Positions 8,582 through 17,392 are shown, numbered from the stretch's first letter. The stretch is DNA of 64,000 bases from Mesorhizobium sp. B2-7-2 (GCF_006440775.1 NZ_VFTZ01000014.1:107186-171185); one strand, 5' to 3'. A program made the numbers and translations. Notes: generated by a model from the letters alone, not told the origin.

Positions 8582-9754
8582 TCAGACGGAGCCGGCGATC
8601 GCATTGTCGAGCAGCGTCAGCGCCGCCTTCTTGGTGAGCTTGACCGGGTTGCCGCCGGCGGTCGGGTCGACTACCGCCATGTCGGCGATCAGCGTCTTGC
8701 GCTTCTTGTCCATGTCGAGGCCCTTGATCAGGCCGGGCAGCGCATGCGGCACCTTGAGCTCCTTGCGCAGCTTGACGATCGCCTTGGCGAAGCCGTCGAA
8801 GCCGCCCTTGATGCCGCAATAGGCGGCGAGCCTGGCGATACGCTCGTCGATCGCCTCGCGGTTGAAGGCCAGCACATAAGGCATGAACACGGCATTGGTC
8901 ATGCCGTGATGGGTGTCGTAGAGCGCGCCGATCGGATGCGACAGCGAATGGATTGCGCCCAGCCCTTTCTGGAAGGCGGCGGCGCCCATGGCGGCGGCGC
9001 TCATCATATGGGCGCGGGCAACCAGATCCTTGCCGTTGGCGAAAGCCTTGGGCAGGTTCTCGAACACCAGCCTTATACCTTCCACCGCGATGCCGTCGGC
9101 CATCGGATGGTAGCCCGGCGCGCAATAGGCCTCTAGGCAATGCGCGAGCGCATCCATGCCGGTGCCGGCGGTGATGAAGGCCGGCATGCCGACCGACAGC
9201 TCCGGATCGGCAATGACGATCGCCGGCAGAAGCTTCGGATGGAAGATGACCTTCTTGGTGTGGGTCTCCTCATTGGTGATGACGCCGGCGCGGCCGACCT
9301 CGGAGCCGGTTCCCGCCGTGGTCGGCACCGCTATGATCGGCGCGATCGCGTCCGAGTTGGCCCTGGTCCACCAGTCGCCGACATCCTCGAAATCCCATAC
9401 CGGGCGCGTTTGCCCGGCCTGGAAGGCGATCAGCTTGCCGAGGTCGAGCGCCGAGCCGCCGCCGAAGGCGATGACGCCGTCATGCTTGCCCTTCTTGAAC
9501 ACCGCGATGCCGGCGGTGAGATTGGACTCGACCGGGTTCGGCTTTACCTCCGAAAACACGCCGTAGGGGACCTTGGCCTCGTCGAGGATTTTCAGCGTCG
9601 ATGCGACGACCGGAAGTTTTGCCAGGCCCGGGTCGGTGACGAAGAGCGGGCGCTTGATGCCCGTGGCAGCCAGCACGTCCGGCAGTTCCTTGATACGCCC
9701 GGCGCCGAAACGGACGGTGGTGGGGTAGTTCCATTTGGAGATCAGCTTGGACAT
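8582..9754 (-). CDS. Iron-containing alcohol dehydrogenase (group III)
   Basis: 390 residues, family-typical. The N-terminal Rossmann part carries GGGSALDLGK and the nucleotide-binding PTTAGTGSE. The C-terminal helical part carries the metal ligands: DALAHCLEAY, GAIHSLSHPIGA and the following DTHHG. It should oxidise a primary alcohol, or reduce the aldehyde, with NAD(P). It starts 17 bp after the aldehyde dehydrogenase gene, so the two likely form alcohol-to-acid steps of one pathway. Confidence 0.92.
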   Translation of the reverse strand: MSKLISKWNYPTTVRFGAGRIKELPDVLAATGIKRPLFVTDPGLAKLPVVASTLKILDEAKVPYGVFSEVKPNPVESNLTAGIAVFKKGKHDGVIAFGGGSALDLGKLIAFQAGQTRPVWDFEDVGDWWTRANSDAIAPIIAVPTTAGTGSEVGRAGVITNEETHTKKVIFHPKLLPAIVIADPELSVGMPAFITAGTGMDALAHCLEAYCAPGYHPMADGIAVEGIRLVFENLPKAFANGKDLVARAHMMSAAAMGAAAFQKGLGAIHSLSHPIGALYDTHHGMTNAVFMPYVLAFNREAIDERIARLAAYCGIKGGFDGFAKAIVKLRKELKVPHALPGLIKGLDMDKKRKTLIADMAVVDPTAGGNPVKLTKKAALTLLDNAIAGSV

Positions 9755-9771
9755 GTCTTGTCTTTCAAAAG

Positions 9772-11157
9772 TCAGATTGCTTCGCGCAGGTGATAGGATT
9801 TCGGCCGGGTCAGATTGTCATAGCCGATGGCCGAGAGCGCGGCGCCCTTGCCGGTGTCCTTGACGCCGGTCCAGACCAGCGCCGGGTCGAGATAGTCGCA
9901 GCGGTTCATGAACACCGTGCCGGTCTCAACGCGGTCGCCGATGGCCACCGCGCGCTCCGTGTCTCGCGTCCAGATCGAGGCGGTCAGCCCGTATGGGCTG
10001 TCGTTCATCAGCGCGATCGCCTCCTCGTCATTGCGCACCTTCATGATGCCGACGATCGGCCCAAAACTTTCCTCGCGCATGACGCTCATCTGGTGGTCGA
10101 CCCCGGTCAGCACTTCCGGCGCCAGATAGGGCGAGCCTGGCCTGTCGTTCTCGACCTTCATGTTGATATGCGCCTTGGCGCCCTTGCGCAGCGCCTCGGC
10201 TTTCTGCTCGCGGATCAGGTCGGCGAAGCGTGGCTGCGCCATCGGCCCCATGGTCGTCGCCTGTTCCAGCGGATTGCCGACGACATAATTCCTGGTCTCG
10301 GCGACAAAACCCTCGACGAACTCGTCATAGATCTTTTCGTGCACATAGACGCGCTCGATACCGCAGCAGCACTGGCCGGAATTGAAGAAGGCGCCGTCGA
10401 CCAGATTGGCGACCGCATGATCCATCTTGGCGTCGGGCAGCACATAGGCGGGGTCCTTGCCGCCGAGCTCGAGACCGAGCGTCATGAAGGTGCCGGCCGC
10501 GGCCTTCTCGATGGAGCGGCCGCCGCCGACCGAGCCGGTGAAATTGACATGGTCGATCTTGCCGGAGCTGAGCAGCTTCTCGGTCTGGGCGTGGTTCATG
10601 ACCAGGTTCTGGAACAGCCCCTTTGGCAGGCCGGCCTTATCGAAAGCCTGCTGGAAGCGCTCGCCGACCAGCAACGTCTGCGCGGCATGCTTGAGGATAA
10701 CGGCACTGCCCGCCATCAAGGCCGGCACGATCGTGTTGACCGCGGTGAGATACGGATAGTTCCAAGGCGCGATCACCAGGACGACCCCGAGCGGCACCTT
10801 CTTCACATAGCGGCGGAAGCCGTCCTTCGGGTTGGAAGCCAGCACCGGCTTCAGCGCGGCTTCGGCGATCTCGACCATATAGTTGGTGCGTTCCTTGACG
10901 CCGCCGAACTCGCCGCCATAGCGCACCGGCCGGCCCATCTGCCAGGCGATCTCGGGCACGATCTCGTCTGTCATCGCAACCAGGGCTTCCAGCATCGCCA
11001 ACATGTATTTGCCGCGCTCGACGACCGGCGTCTCGGCCCATTTTTCTTGCGCCGCCCTCGCGCGCTCGACCGCCGCGTTGATCGCCTGGTAGCTCGCGAC
11101 CGGCCGCTCGGCATAGATCGAGCCGTCGATGGGGGATTTGAGTTTCACGGTTTCCAA
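9772..11157 (-). CDS. NAD(P)-dependent aldehyde dehydrogenase
   Basis: 461 residues, ALDH superfamily. The oxyanion and cofactor stretch IAPWNYPYLTA, the nucleotide loop NFTGSVGGGRSI, catalytic Glu in LELGGKDPAYV and catalytic Cys in FNSGQCCCGIERV are present. A run of three Cys at the active site is seen in some ALDH subgroups. It oxidises an aldehyde to its acid; with the adjacent Fe-ADH, GS-like ligase and amine-type ABC importer, an aminoaldehyde from polyamine breakdown is plausible but unproven. Confidence 0.92.
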   Translation of the reverse strand: METVKLKSPIDGSIYAERPVASYQAINAAVERARAAQEKWAETPVVERGKYMLAMLEALVAMTDEIVPEIAWQMGRPVRYGGEFGGVKERTNYMVEIAEAALKPVLASNPKDGFRRYVKKVPLGVVLVIAPWNYPYLTAVNTIVPALMAGSAVILKHAAQTLLVGERFQQAFDKAGLPKGLFQNLVMNHAQTEKLLSSGKIDHVNFTGSVGGGRSIEKAAAGTFMTLGLELGGKDPAYVLPDAKMDHAVANLVDGAFFNSGQCCCGIERVYVHEKIYDEFVEGFVAETRNYVVGNPLEQATTMGPMAQPRFADLIREQKAEALRKGAKAHINMKVENDRPGSPYLAPEVLTGVDHQMSVMREESFGPIVGIMKVRNDEEAIALMNDSPYGLTASIWTRDTERAVAIGDRVETGTVFMNRCDYLDPALVWTGVKDTGKGAALSAIGYDNLTRPKSYHLREAI

Positions 11158-11176
11158 TTAAACGCTCTCCAGTTTG

Positions 11177-11596
11177 TCAGCAGGCAATGGCTCGAACGTG
11201 GCCCTGGGCTGCATAAGCCAGAATGGCCCGGTCTCGCGTTATGATCGTCTGATCGCGCTCTCTTGCAGTGGCTATGAGCATCCGGTCGACGGGATCGTTG
11301 TGCACCGTGCCAGGAAGATGGGACGCAGCCACAAGGATGCGGGGAGTGACGCCTTCCACCGTAACGGCCGCCGTCTCCACGAACTCTTCGAACCAGCGTT
11401 CGGGAGTCCTGATGGAGGGCAGCCTGCCTTTTGAGACCAGCATTCCGATTTCCCAAGCCGACATGACCGAGACAGCGATCGTACAGGCGTTCTTTCGTGC
11501 ACGGTTCACCGCTTCAATCGCCGTTTTGGTGACCGGCTGCCGCGCCGACGACCAAAGCACGAAGCAGGTATCAAGCAGCAGCCCGTCATCTGTCAT
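11177..11596 (-). CDS. PIN-domain toxin (VapC-like ribonuclease)
   Basis: 139 residues from the ATG at 11596 (MTDDGLLLDTCFVLWSS). Acidic metal-binding residues fit a PIN nuclease: LLLDTC near the N-terminus, the Glu in MSAWEIG, and PVDRMLIATARE followed by TIITRDRAI. PIN toxins cleave tRNA or mRNA. The start overlaps the end of the XRE-type gene by 11 bp, the classic order of antitoxin then toxin. It lies within a run of catabolic genes, ending 19 bp before the aldehyde dehydrogenase gene. Confidence 0.85.
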   Translation of the reverse strand: MTDDGLLLDTCFVLWSSARQPVTKTAIEAVNRARKNACTIAVSVMSAWEIGMLVSKGRLPSIRTPERWFEEFVETAAVTVEGVTPRILVAASHLPGTVHNDPVDRMLIATARERDQTIITRDRAILAYAAQGHVRAIAC

Positions 11597-12047
11597 ACAC
11601 TTTGCCCCAGTCGGGATCCGCGGGGGCGGTGTAGTCAACTTCGGGAAGCAGCTTCAGCGTTCCGGCCATGCATCCAAACAAAGGGTCTGCGCCTGGAGGC
11701 GGCACGACATAGTTTTCCTTCACGTCGGTATCGTTGTTGAAATCCACATGCCCCTCCATGAAACCCGGTTCGCTTTCCAGCGCAGGGCGAGGCTTTGCGT
11801 CCGCAGGGTCGGATGAAGAACCCAGGTGGACCAATATCTCGCTGACGGGCCGATCGAAAACTTCCGCGATCTTGCGTATTTCATCGACTTGCATACGCCG
11901 TTCGCCGTTGAAGGTTCGCGACAGCGCGCTGTAGTGCATGCCCAAGCGGACGGCCATGCTGCGAACCGTTAGTTTGCGCTCCCTCATCCTGCTCATGAAC
12001 CACGCCTTGTCGATGCCAGGCCTGCTTTCCGACAACGTCGCCTCCAT
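11586..12047 (-). CDS. XRE-family helix-turn-helix antitoxin
   Basis: 153 residues. Residues about 16-75 form a Cro/C1-type HTH (TVRSMAVRLGMHYSALSRTF, then ERRMQVDEIRKIAEVF with PVSEIL). The acidic, proline-rich C-terminal half is a likely toxin-neutralising tail; it includes VPPPGADPLFGCMAGTLKLL, like the C-termini of phage-repressor-like regulators. Translationally coupled to the PIN toxin. Most VapB partners are AbrB, RHH or Phd proteins, so an XRE partner is less usual. Confidence 0.8.
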   Translation of the reverse strand: MEATLSESRPGIDKAWFMSRMRERKLTVRSMAVRLGMHYSALSRTFNGERRMQVDEIRKIAEVFDRPVSEILVHLGSSSDPADAKPRPALESEPGFMEGHVDFNNDTDVKENYVVPPPGADPLFGCMAGTLKLLPEVDYTAPADPDWGKVYDR

Positions 12048-12050
12048 GTT

Positions 12051-12066
12051 GCGGTACTATAACCGC
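12051..12066. promoter_or_regulatory. Candidate operator/promoter of the XRE-PIN pair
   Basis: Inverted repeat GCGGT (12051-12055) N6 ACCGC (12062-12066) immediately upstream of the antitoxin ATG. Read on the minus strand, its centre contains TATAGT, a plausible -10 element. This arrangement suits autorepression by the XRE protein. The short distance to the start codon suggests a leaderless or very short-leader transcript. Confidence 0.5.
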
Positions 12067-12092
12067 GACATATTGCGAAAATCACAACAACG

Positions 12093-13463
12093 TCAATACC
12101 TCTCAAAGCCCCTGTGCAGCTCCCAATCCGTGATGCGGCGGTCATATTCGAACTGCTCCCAGCGGGCGGTGTGCACATAGTGCTCGATCACGTCGTCGCC
12201 GAAGGCGTGCTTCAGCATCTTCGACTTGGCCAGCGTTTCGGTGGCGTCGCGCAAAGTCTTCGGAATCTCGGGCAGGCGCGAGGCCTGATAGGCGTCGCCG
12301 ACGAACGGCTTCTGCAGCTCCAGCTTCTCGTCGATGCCGGCGAGGCCGGACGCGATCAGAGCGGCGAAGGCGAGATACGGATTGAGATCGGCGCCGCCGA
12401 TGCGGCATTCCATGCGGATGCCCTTGGTGCCCTCGCCGCACAGCCGGAAGCCGGCGGTGCGGTTGTCCTCGCTCCACATGATCTTGGTCGGCGCGAAGGT
12501 TCCGGCCTGGAAGCGCTTGTAGGAATTGATGTAGGGCGCCAGGAACCAGGTGAATTCCTTCGCGTATTTGAGCTGGCCGGCCGCCCATTGCTGGCCGAGG
12601 CTCGACAGCGTCCAGTCGGCCTTCTTGTCGAAGAACAGCGGCGTCTTGCCGTCCGCGCTCCACAGCGAATTGTGGATGTGGCTGGAATTGCCGGCCAGCC
12701 CGTAATTGTACTTGGCCATGAAGGAGATGGCCTTGCCCTCGGAATCGGCGATCTCCTTGGCGCCGTTCTTCAGGATGACGTGGCGGTCGGCCATCTCGAG
12801 CGCCTCGGCATAGCGCACATTGATCTCTTCCTGGCCGGGACCCCACTCGCCCTTGGAATTCTCGATCGGAATGCCCGCCGCTTCCATCTCGTTGCGAAGC
12901 CGGCGCATGACGCCTTCTTCCTTGCTGGTGATGCCGATCTGGTAGTCGCCGATATAGGGCGAGGCGCTGTCGAGCCCCTGCCAGTGCTTCTTGCGCGCGG
13001 AATCGTAGGTTTCGCTGAACAGGTAGAATTCGAGCTCGGAGGCGAAATAGCCGATATAGCCGCGCTCCTGCAGGCGCTTGACCTGCTTCTTCAGGATCGC
13101 GCGCGGCGAGTGCGCCAAATCCTCGTGGTCGTGATGGTCGAGCACGTCGCAGATGACCAGCGCCGTCTTCTCCAGCCACGGAATGCGCCGCAGCGTCGAC
13201 AGGTCCGGCTTCATGACGAAGTCGCCATAGCCCTTCGACCAGCTCGCCGCCTTGTAACCCGGCACCGGCTCCATATCGATGTCGCAGGCCAAGAGATAGT
13301 TGCAGCCATGCGTCTCGCCATACGCGGAATCGACGAAATACTGAGCCAGGAAGCGTTTGCCCGAGAGCCGGCCCTGCATGTCGACGATGCAGGCCAGCAC
13401 CGTGTCGATCTCGCCGTTCGAGACCGCTTTCTTCAATTGATCGAACGAGAAATTCCCGGCCAT
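12093..13463 (-). CDS. Glutamine synthetase family ligase (gamma-glutamyl-polyamine synthetase-like)
   Basis: 456 residues with the GS catalytic fold: SELEFYLFSE (metal Glu), GPGQEEIN, GNSSHIHNSLW and the phosphate-binding NRTAGFRLCG, ending with ECRIGGADLNPYLAFAALIA. The pattern fits the GSIII-like/PuuA group, which ligates glutamate to amines such as putrescine, rather than GlnA. Downstream of an APC permease and an N-formylglutamate-hydrolase-like gene, and upstream of aldehyde and alcohol dehydrogenases: the gene set of a gamma-glutamylated amine pathway. Exact amine unknown. Confidence 0.88.
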   Translation of the reverse strand: MAGNFSFDQLKKAVSNGEIDTVLACIVDMQGRLSGKRFLAQYFVDSAYGETHGCNYLLACDIDMEPVPGYKAASWSKGYGDFVMKPDLSTLRRIPWLEKTALVICDVLDHHDHEDLAHSPRAILKKQVKRLQERGYIGYFASELEFYLFSETYDSARKKHWQGLDSASPYIGDYQIGITSKEEGVMRRLRNEMEAAGIPIENSKGEWGPGQEEINVRYAEALEMADRHVILKNGAKEIADSEGKAISFMAKYNYGLAGNSSHIHNSLWSADGKTPLFFDKKADWTLSSLGQQWAAGQLKYAKEFTWFLAPYINSYKRFQAGTFAPTKIMWSEDNRTAGFRLCGEGTKGIRMECRIGGADLNPYLAFAALIASGLAGIDEKLELQKPFVGDAYQASRLPEIPKTLRDATETLAKSKMLKHAFGDDVIEHYVHTARWEQFEYDRRITDWELHRGFERY

Positions 13464-13550
13464 TCCTTTGGCACTCCAGCGCTTGTCGATTGAAAGGGAG
13501 AAACAAAACCATGGCCGGCATTGCGCCGGCCATGATCATGAAGCGAAGTG

Positions 13551-15086
13551 TCAGTGGCCGGTCTCGCCGACCGCCACTTCGGCTGCCGCAATTTCCGCCT
13601 GACGGCGAGCAATATCGGCCCCGATCGGCGGGCCTTTGAACCGTTTGGATTCTATGCCGAACCACAGCACCGCGAGAAGGATGATCAAGCCGATGGCATA
13701 GTTGATCAAGATATCGAAGGGCGGCTGGATACCGGCATACATCAGGATCAGCACGCCGAGGATGGTGATGATCGCGAACGGCTTGGACCACATGCCCAGA
13801 CGGAACGGACCGAATTCGGTCCAGCTCTTGCCTTCCGCAAAAAGGCCGGCCGCCACCGGCATCGCATAGGACACATAGAGGAACAGCGCGCAGCCGGCCG
13901 CCAAAGCCGCGAAAGCCGGCGAGTAAAGCGTCGCTGCGATCGAGAGGACGGCTCCAAGCCAGATCGCCGCCACCGGCGTGCGCCATGTCGGGCTGACGGT
14001 TTTCCACATGGAGGAGCCGGGCAAGCCGCCATCACGCGCGAAGGCGAATATCATGCGCGAGGTGGAGGTCAGTCCGGCCAGCGCGCAGATGTAGTTTGCT
14101 ACCACGATCGCGATGGCGATGATGCTCTTCAACCAAAACGGCGCCGGCAGGTTGTTGAAGAGGTTGAACCAGGCGTTGCCACCATCCTTGGCGGTAGCGG
14201 CCAGGTCCCGGCTTGCCAGCACGAAGGAGACGGCCATGACGAAGCCGAAGATCAATGACCAGAGAACCGAATGGATCATGCCGCGCGGCACTGCCACCCG
14301 GGCGTTGTGGGTCTCCTCCGAGGTATGGGCGGAGGCGTCAAAACCGGTGATGGTGTATAGTGGATAGAGAAGACCGATCAGGAAGGCGACCAGCGCCGTC
14401 CGTGCAGTCGGCACATAGCCGCCACCCGCATCGCCCGTGTTGTTGACGAAGGTGGTCAGTCGCGAGAAATCCCAGCTCGCGCCCCAGATCAGGAACATCG
14501 CGGTCAACACCACCGCGACGACCAGGATGAGATAGCCCGAAAAGTCGGTCAACGCGGTGGTCAACTTGATGCCGAAATGGTTGAATAGCGCCTGCGTCAC
14601 CGTGATGATCACGACCCCGATCACCTGCTCCTGATAACCCCAGGCCGACACATCGTGGCCGAACACACCGGCCCAGACGAGGTCCTTAAAGAGCGCATAG
14701 ACGCCGACATTGACCGAGGCAACAACGAAGATCAGGCCAAGCAGGTTGATCCATGCCGTGGCCCAGCCCCAGCCACGCCCGCCAAGGATTGAGGACCAGT
14801 GGTAAAGACCGCCCGCGGTCGGATAGGCTGAGCCGATCTGGCCGAGGGAGGCGGCGACGACGAGCGCGAAGACGCCGCCGATGGCCCAGCCGATAGTCGC
14901 CTCGAAACCGCTGCCGGTGGCCATGGCCAGCGGGAACGAGGTGATGCCACCCGCCAGGATGCAAATGATCGAGAAGGAAATGGCAAAGTTGGAGAAGCCG
15001 CTCATGCGGCGAGCCAATTCCTGGGCGTATCCCATGCTGTGAAGGACTTTTACGTCCTCGGACTTGTCGAATTCTTCAGGTCTCAT
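13551..15086 (-). CDS. APC family amino acid/polyamine permease
   Basis: 511 residues with about twelve membrane helices. The N-terminal cytosolic segment (KSEDVKVLHSMGYAQELARR) leads into FSNFAISFSIICILAGGITS, the hallmark of GABA/choline-type amino acid permeases. TVSPTWRTPVAAIWLGAVLS is also conserved. It should import an amino acid or amine by proton symport. The gene lies 23 bp after the hydrolase gene and 87 bp before the GS-like ligase; all three are on minus and probably one operon. Confidence 0.92.
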   Translation of the reverse strand: MRPEEFDKSEDVKVLHSMGYAQELARRMSGFSNFAISFSIICILAGGITSFPLAMATGSGFEATIGWAIGGVFALVVAASLGQIGSAYPTAGGLYHWSSILGGRGWGWATAWINLLGLIFVVASVNVGVYALFKDLVWAGVFGHDVSAWGYQEQVIGVVIITVTQALFNHFGIKLTTALTDFSGYLILVVAVVLTAMFLIWGASWDFSRLTTFVNNTGDAGGGYVPTARTALVAFLIGLLYPLYTITGFDASAHTSEETHNARVAVPRGMIHSVLWSLIFGFVMAVSFVLASRDLAATAKDGGNAWFNLFNNLPAPFWLKSIIAIAIVVANYICALAGLTSTSRMIFAFARDGGLPGSSMWKTVSPTWRTPVAAIWLGAVLSIAATLYSPAFAALAAGCALFLYVSYAMPVAAGLFAEGKSWTEFGPFRLGMWSKPFAIITILGVLILMYAGIQPPFDILINYAIGLIILLAVLWFGIESKRFKGPPIGADIARRQAEIAAAEVAVGETGH

Positions 15087-15109
15087 TTTGGAAGTCCCCT
15101 ATCTGGTTC

Positions 15110-15928
15110 TTAGCTGGCCGATTGTACTGACTTTCCCATTGCGCGTTGTCGGGAGCCCCTGGCCTCGTCGGGCTCCAGATTCGAGAATATGCCGGTGAGC
15201 AGATCCGCCCATTTCCGCTGCCCGGTCTCGCCGGAGATTTCGTCGTTGCGGATTTCGATCATCGCGCAGGCAAGGCCGCGCGAACGCGCGTGCCGCTCCA
15301 GCGTGAAATAGACGCGGTCGGCCGGCGAATAGGGTTCGTTGACGCCGACGGTGACGCCGGAGAGCCGCTGCAGCGCCGATATCAGCGGCGCCGCCAACCG
15401 GCGATCCTCGTCATGGATGATGCCGATATGCCATGGCCGGCTCTTGCCCTTATAGACCGGCGTGAAGGAGTGCACCGACACCAGCCGCGTCTCCTGGCCG
15501 CGCGCCAACCGCTCGTCGATGATCTGGGCGATCGTATCGTGGAAAGGGCGCCAGGCCAGGTCGACGCGCGCGGCGCGCTGCTTGTCGGATAGATCTGTGT
15601 TGCCCGGGATGGCTGTCGTCTCGCTAATCGGCGGCACGAGGTCCGGCGCGTCGAGCGGCCGGTTGCAATCGATGACGAGCCGCGACACGCGGGTCTCGAT
15701 CAAGGTGGCATCGAGCGCTTCGGCCATACGGCGGGCGACGGGAAGCGCGCCGGGGTCCCAGGCGATGTGGCGCGAAAGGTCCTCAGCCGGCAGGCCGAGC
15801 GTCCCGAATTCGGCGGGCAGGACGTTGGAAGCGTGGTCGCAGGTGAAGACGAAGGGGCTTGAACCGCCGGGGTTCGTCACCCTTACGGTTTCAGACGGTG
15901 CAAGGCTGGTGGGCCGTGCTCTCTCCAT
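15110..15928 (-). CDS. N-formylglutamate amidohydrolase family protein
   Basis: 272 residues of the FGase fold: FTCDHASNVLP, DPGALPVARRMAE, RLVIDCNRP, the metal/catalytic SVHSFTP, and a late EIRNDEISG with Glu/Asp ligands. Family members hydrolyse N-formylglutamate or other N-acyl/gamma-glutamyl amides. In this operon, with a permease and a GS-like ligase, it may deacylate a pathway intermediate instead of taking part in histidine degradation; no hut genes are nearby. First gene of the operon, divergent from the RpiR regulator. Confidence 0.85.
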   Translation of the reverse strand: MERARPTSLAPSETVRVTNPGGSSPFVFTCDHASNVLPAEFGTLGLPAEDLSRHIAWDPGALPVARRMAEALDATLIETRVSRLVIDCNRPLDAPDLVPPISETTAIPGNTDLSDKQRAARVDLAWRPFHDTIAQIIDERLARGQETRLVSVHSFTPVYKGKSRPWHIGIIHDEDRRLAAPLISALQRLSGVTVGVNEPYSPADRVYFTLERHARSRGLACAMIEIRNDEISGETGQRKWADLLTGIFSNLEPDEARGSRQRAMGKSVQSAS

Positions 15929-15989
15929 ACTGCCGTCCCCTGGGGGGGGCGCTGTATCGAATGTTACGTATTTTGTCTCATTGCGTCCC

Positions 15990-16005
15990 TATGAATGATT
16001 TCATA
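15990..16005. promoter_or_regulatory. Palindromic operator candidate between the hydrolase operon and rpiR-type gene
   Basis: TATGAA (15990-15995), spacer TGAT, TTCATA (16000-16005): perfect six-base arms in the 148-bp divergent region. RpiR-type regulators often bind TGAA...TTCA dyads, so this is a sensible site for the adjacent regulator to control both the catabolic operon and itself. Binding is inferred. Confidence 0.5.
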
Positions 16006-16076
16006 CAGTTTGACCGGCTTTGTCAAACGCGAATTCGGGAAAACGGCGGCGACGGGCGAACAGGCGGGGGAAAACC

Positions 16077-16901
16077 ATGGTTTCCAGCATTGCCGAACTG
16101 ATCTCGGACCGCATCGGGACGATGCCGGCCGGCGAGCGCCGCGCCGCCCAGACGCTGATTGCCAACTATCCCTTGACCGGGCTGAAGACAGTCGCCGAAT
16201 TCTCGGCCGCGGCCGGCGTGTCCTCGCCGACGATCCTGCGCTTCGTCGCCAGGCTCGGCTTCCAGAACTACCCTGAATTCCAGTCGGCGCTGCAGGATGA
16301 GTTGGCGGCGCAATTGCAGTCGCCCGCTTCGCGCACGCTCAATCCAAGCTCGGCCGGCGGCGCCGTCTCGCCGATGCTCGAGGCAACGCTCGACAACATG
16401 CGCGAGACCTTCCGGCACCTCACCGACAGACAACTGGCAGACATTGCCACGAGACTTGCCGAGCGGCGCGGCAAGACCTTCCTGATCGGCGGCCGTTTCA
16501 CCGATCCGCTGGCGCGCTACATGGCCGCTCACCTGGCCATCATCCAGCCGGATGTCTATCACCTCGCCGGCCAGGAGAGCATCTGGCGCGACCGGCTGAT
16601 CGACATGGGCAAGCGCGACGTCCTGGTGATCTTCGACATCCGCCGCTACCAGGAAAGTCTCGTCCGCTTCGCCGAGAAGGCCCATCACCGCGGCGTGCAG
16701 ATCATTCTCTTTACCGACCAGTGGCTTTCGCCGATCGCCCGCTTCGCCCGCCACGTGATCGCCGGGCGCACCGCCGTGCCCTCGGCCTGGGATTCGTCCG
16801 CCGCACTCTTCGTCGTCGTAGAAACGCTGATCGGCGCCGTGACGAGGCAATTGGAAGCCGCCGGCGCCAAGCGCATGCGAGACCTGGAGAGCTTGCGCTA
16901 G
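16077..16901 (+). CDS. MurR/RpiR family transcriptional regulator
   Basis: 274 residues from the ATG at 16077, which follows a purine-rich GGGGGAAAA ribosome site; an in-frame ATG at 16020 lacks one. N-terminal HTH_6 domain (GERRAAQTLIANYPLTGLKT, then AAGVSSPTILRFVARLGF) and a C-terminal SIS domain (about 130-270) that binds a ligand, with GGRFTDPLARYMAAHL and DVLVIFDIRRYQES. Divergent from the hydrolase-permease-ligase operon, which it probably controls. The stop codon is embedded in a palindromic repeat. Confidence 0.9.
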   Translation: MVSSIAELISDRIGTMPAGERRAAQTLIANYPLTGLKTVAEFSAAAGVSSPTILRFVARLGFQNYPEFQSALQDELAAQLQSPASRTLNPSSAGGAVSPMLEATLDNMRETFRHLTDRQLADIATRLAERRGKTFLIGGRFTDPLARYMAAHLAIIQPDVYHLAGQESIWRDRLIDMGKRDVLVIFDIRRYQESLVRFAEKAHHRGVQIILFTDQWLSPIARFARHVIAGRTAVPSAWDSSAALFVVVETLIGAVTRQLEAAGAKRMRDLESLR

Positions 16902-16949
16902 AGCGGGATGATTTCAGGTCGGACAAACCTGAAATCTGAATCCGTCTCT
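16900..16949. repeat. Palindromic repeat overlapping the stop of the RpiR-type gene
   Basis: ATTTCAGGT (16911-16919) and ACCTGAAAT (16927-16935) form the inner stem with a 7-base loop. Outer arms beginning AGAGCGGGAT and ending CCGTCTCT are also roughly complementary. It lies between convergent genes, starts inside the TAG stop, and has no T-run. Looks like a dispersed extragenic palindrome; it could also block transcription from either side. Confidence 0.6.
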
Positions 16950-16984
16950 AAGCCGCCTAAATCAACGCGGGACCAGCCGAGCAG

Positions 16985-17392
16985 CTACTTTACGATCCTG
17001 CCCTCGATCGACCAGCGTGCTGCCAAAAAGTTCAGCACGGCGGCGACCACGACGCCGATGATCTTGGCCGGCCAGACGCCGACAGCCCCCGCAAGGGCGG
17101 CGATCGAGAGACTGGAAACGCCGAGCGAAATCAGCGCTCCGAGCGAGACGAAGCGCAGGAAGGAATGGTGCAGCCGGATGTCCGGGTCCCGCTCGAACGA
17201 CCAGAAGCCGTTCGCCACGAAGGAGAAGAGCACCGCGACGAACCATGCGCCGACATTGGCGGCCAAAGCCGGCACCGCGAGCTTGAGCAGCACGAAGAAT
17301 GCGGTGAGATCGATGCCGGTGTTGACCAGCCCGACCAAGGCGAAACGGACGATCTTGTTGCCGGTCGAACGACGCGGCTGGCCTGCGCTCAT
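16985..17392 (-). CDS. GtrA family membrane protein
   Basis: 135 residues with four predicted helices and the GtrA signature near the N-terminus (FALVGLVNTGIDLTAFFVLL). GtrA-like proteins are thought to flip or hold undecaprenyl-phosphate-linked sugars for envelope glycan modification. Overlaps the stop/start region of the deacetylase gene by four bases, so co-translated. With the GT2 gene upstream, it resembles a GtrA-GtrB pair. Confidence 0.88.
   Translation of the reverse strand: MSAGQPRRSTGNKIVRFALVGLVNTGIDLTAFFVLLKLAVPALAANVGAWFVAVLFSFVANGFWSFERDPDIRLHHSFLRFVSLGALISLGVSSLSIAALAGAVGVWPAKIIGVVVAAVLNFLAARWSIEGRIVK

Noticed and set aside
12142..14007. Long minus-strand frame spanning the ligase and permease genes
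   Set aside because: Out of frame with both, Arg-rich, without motifs; GC-rich genomes produce such frames.
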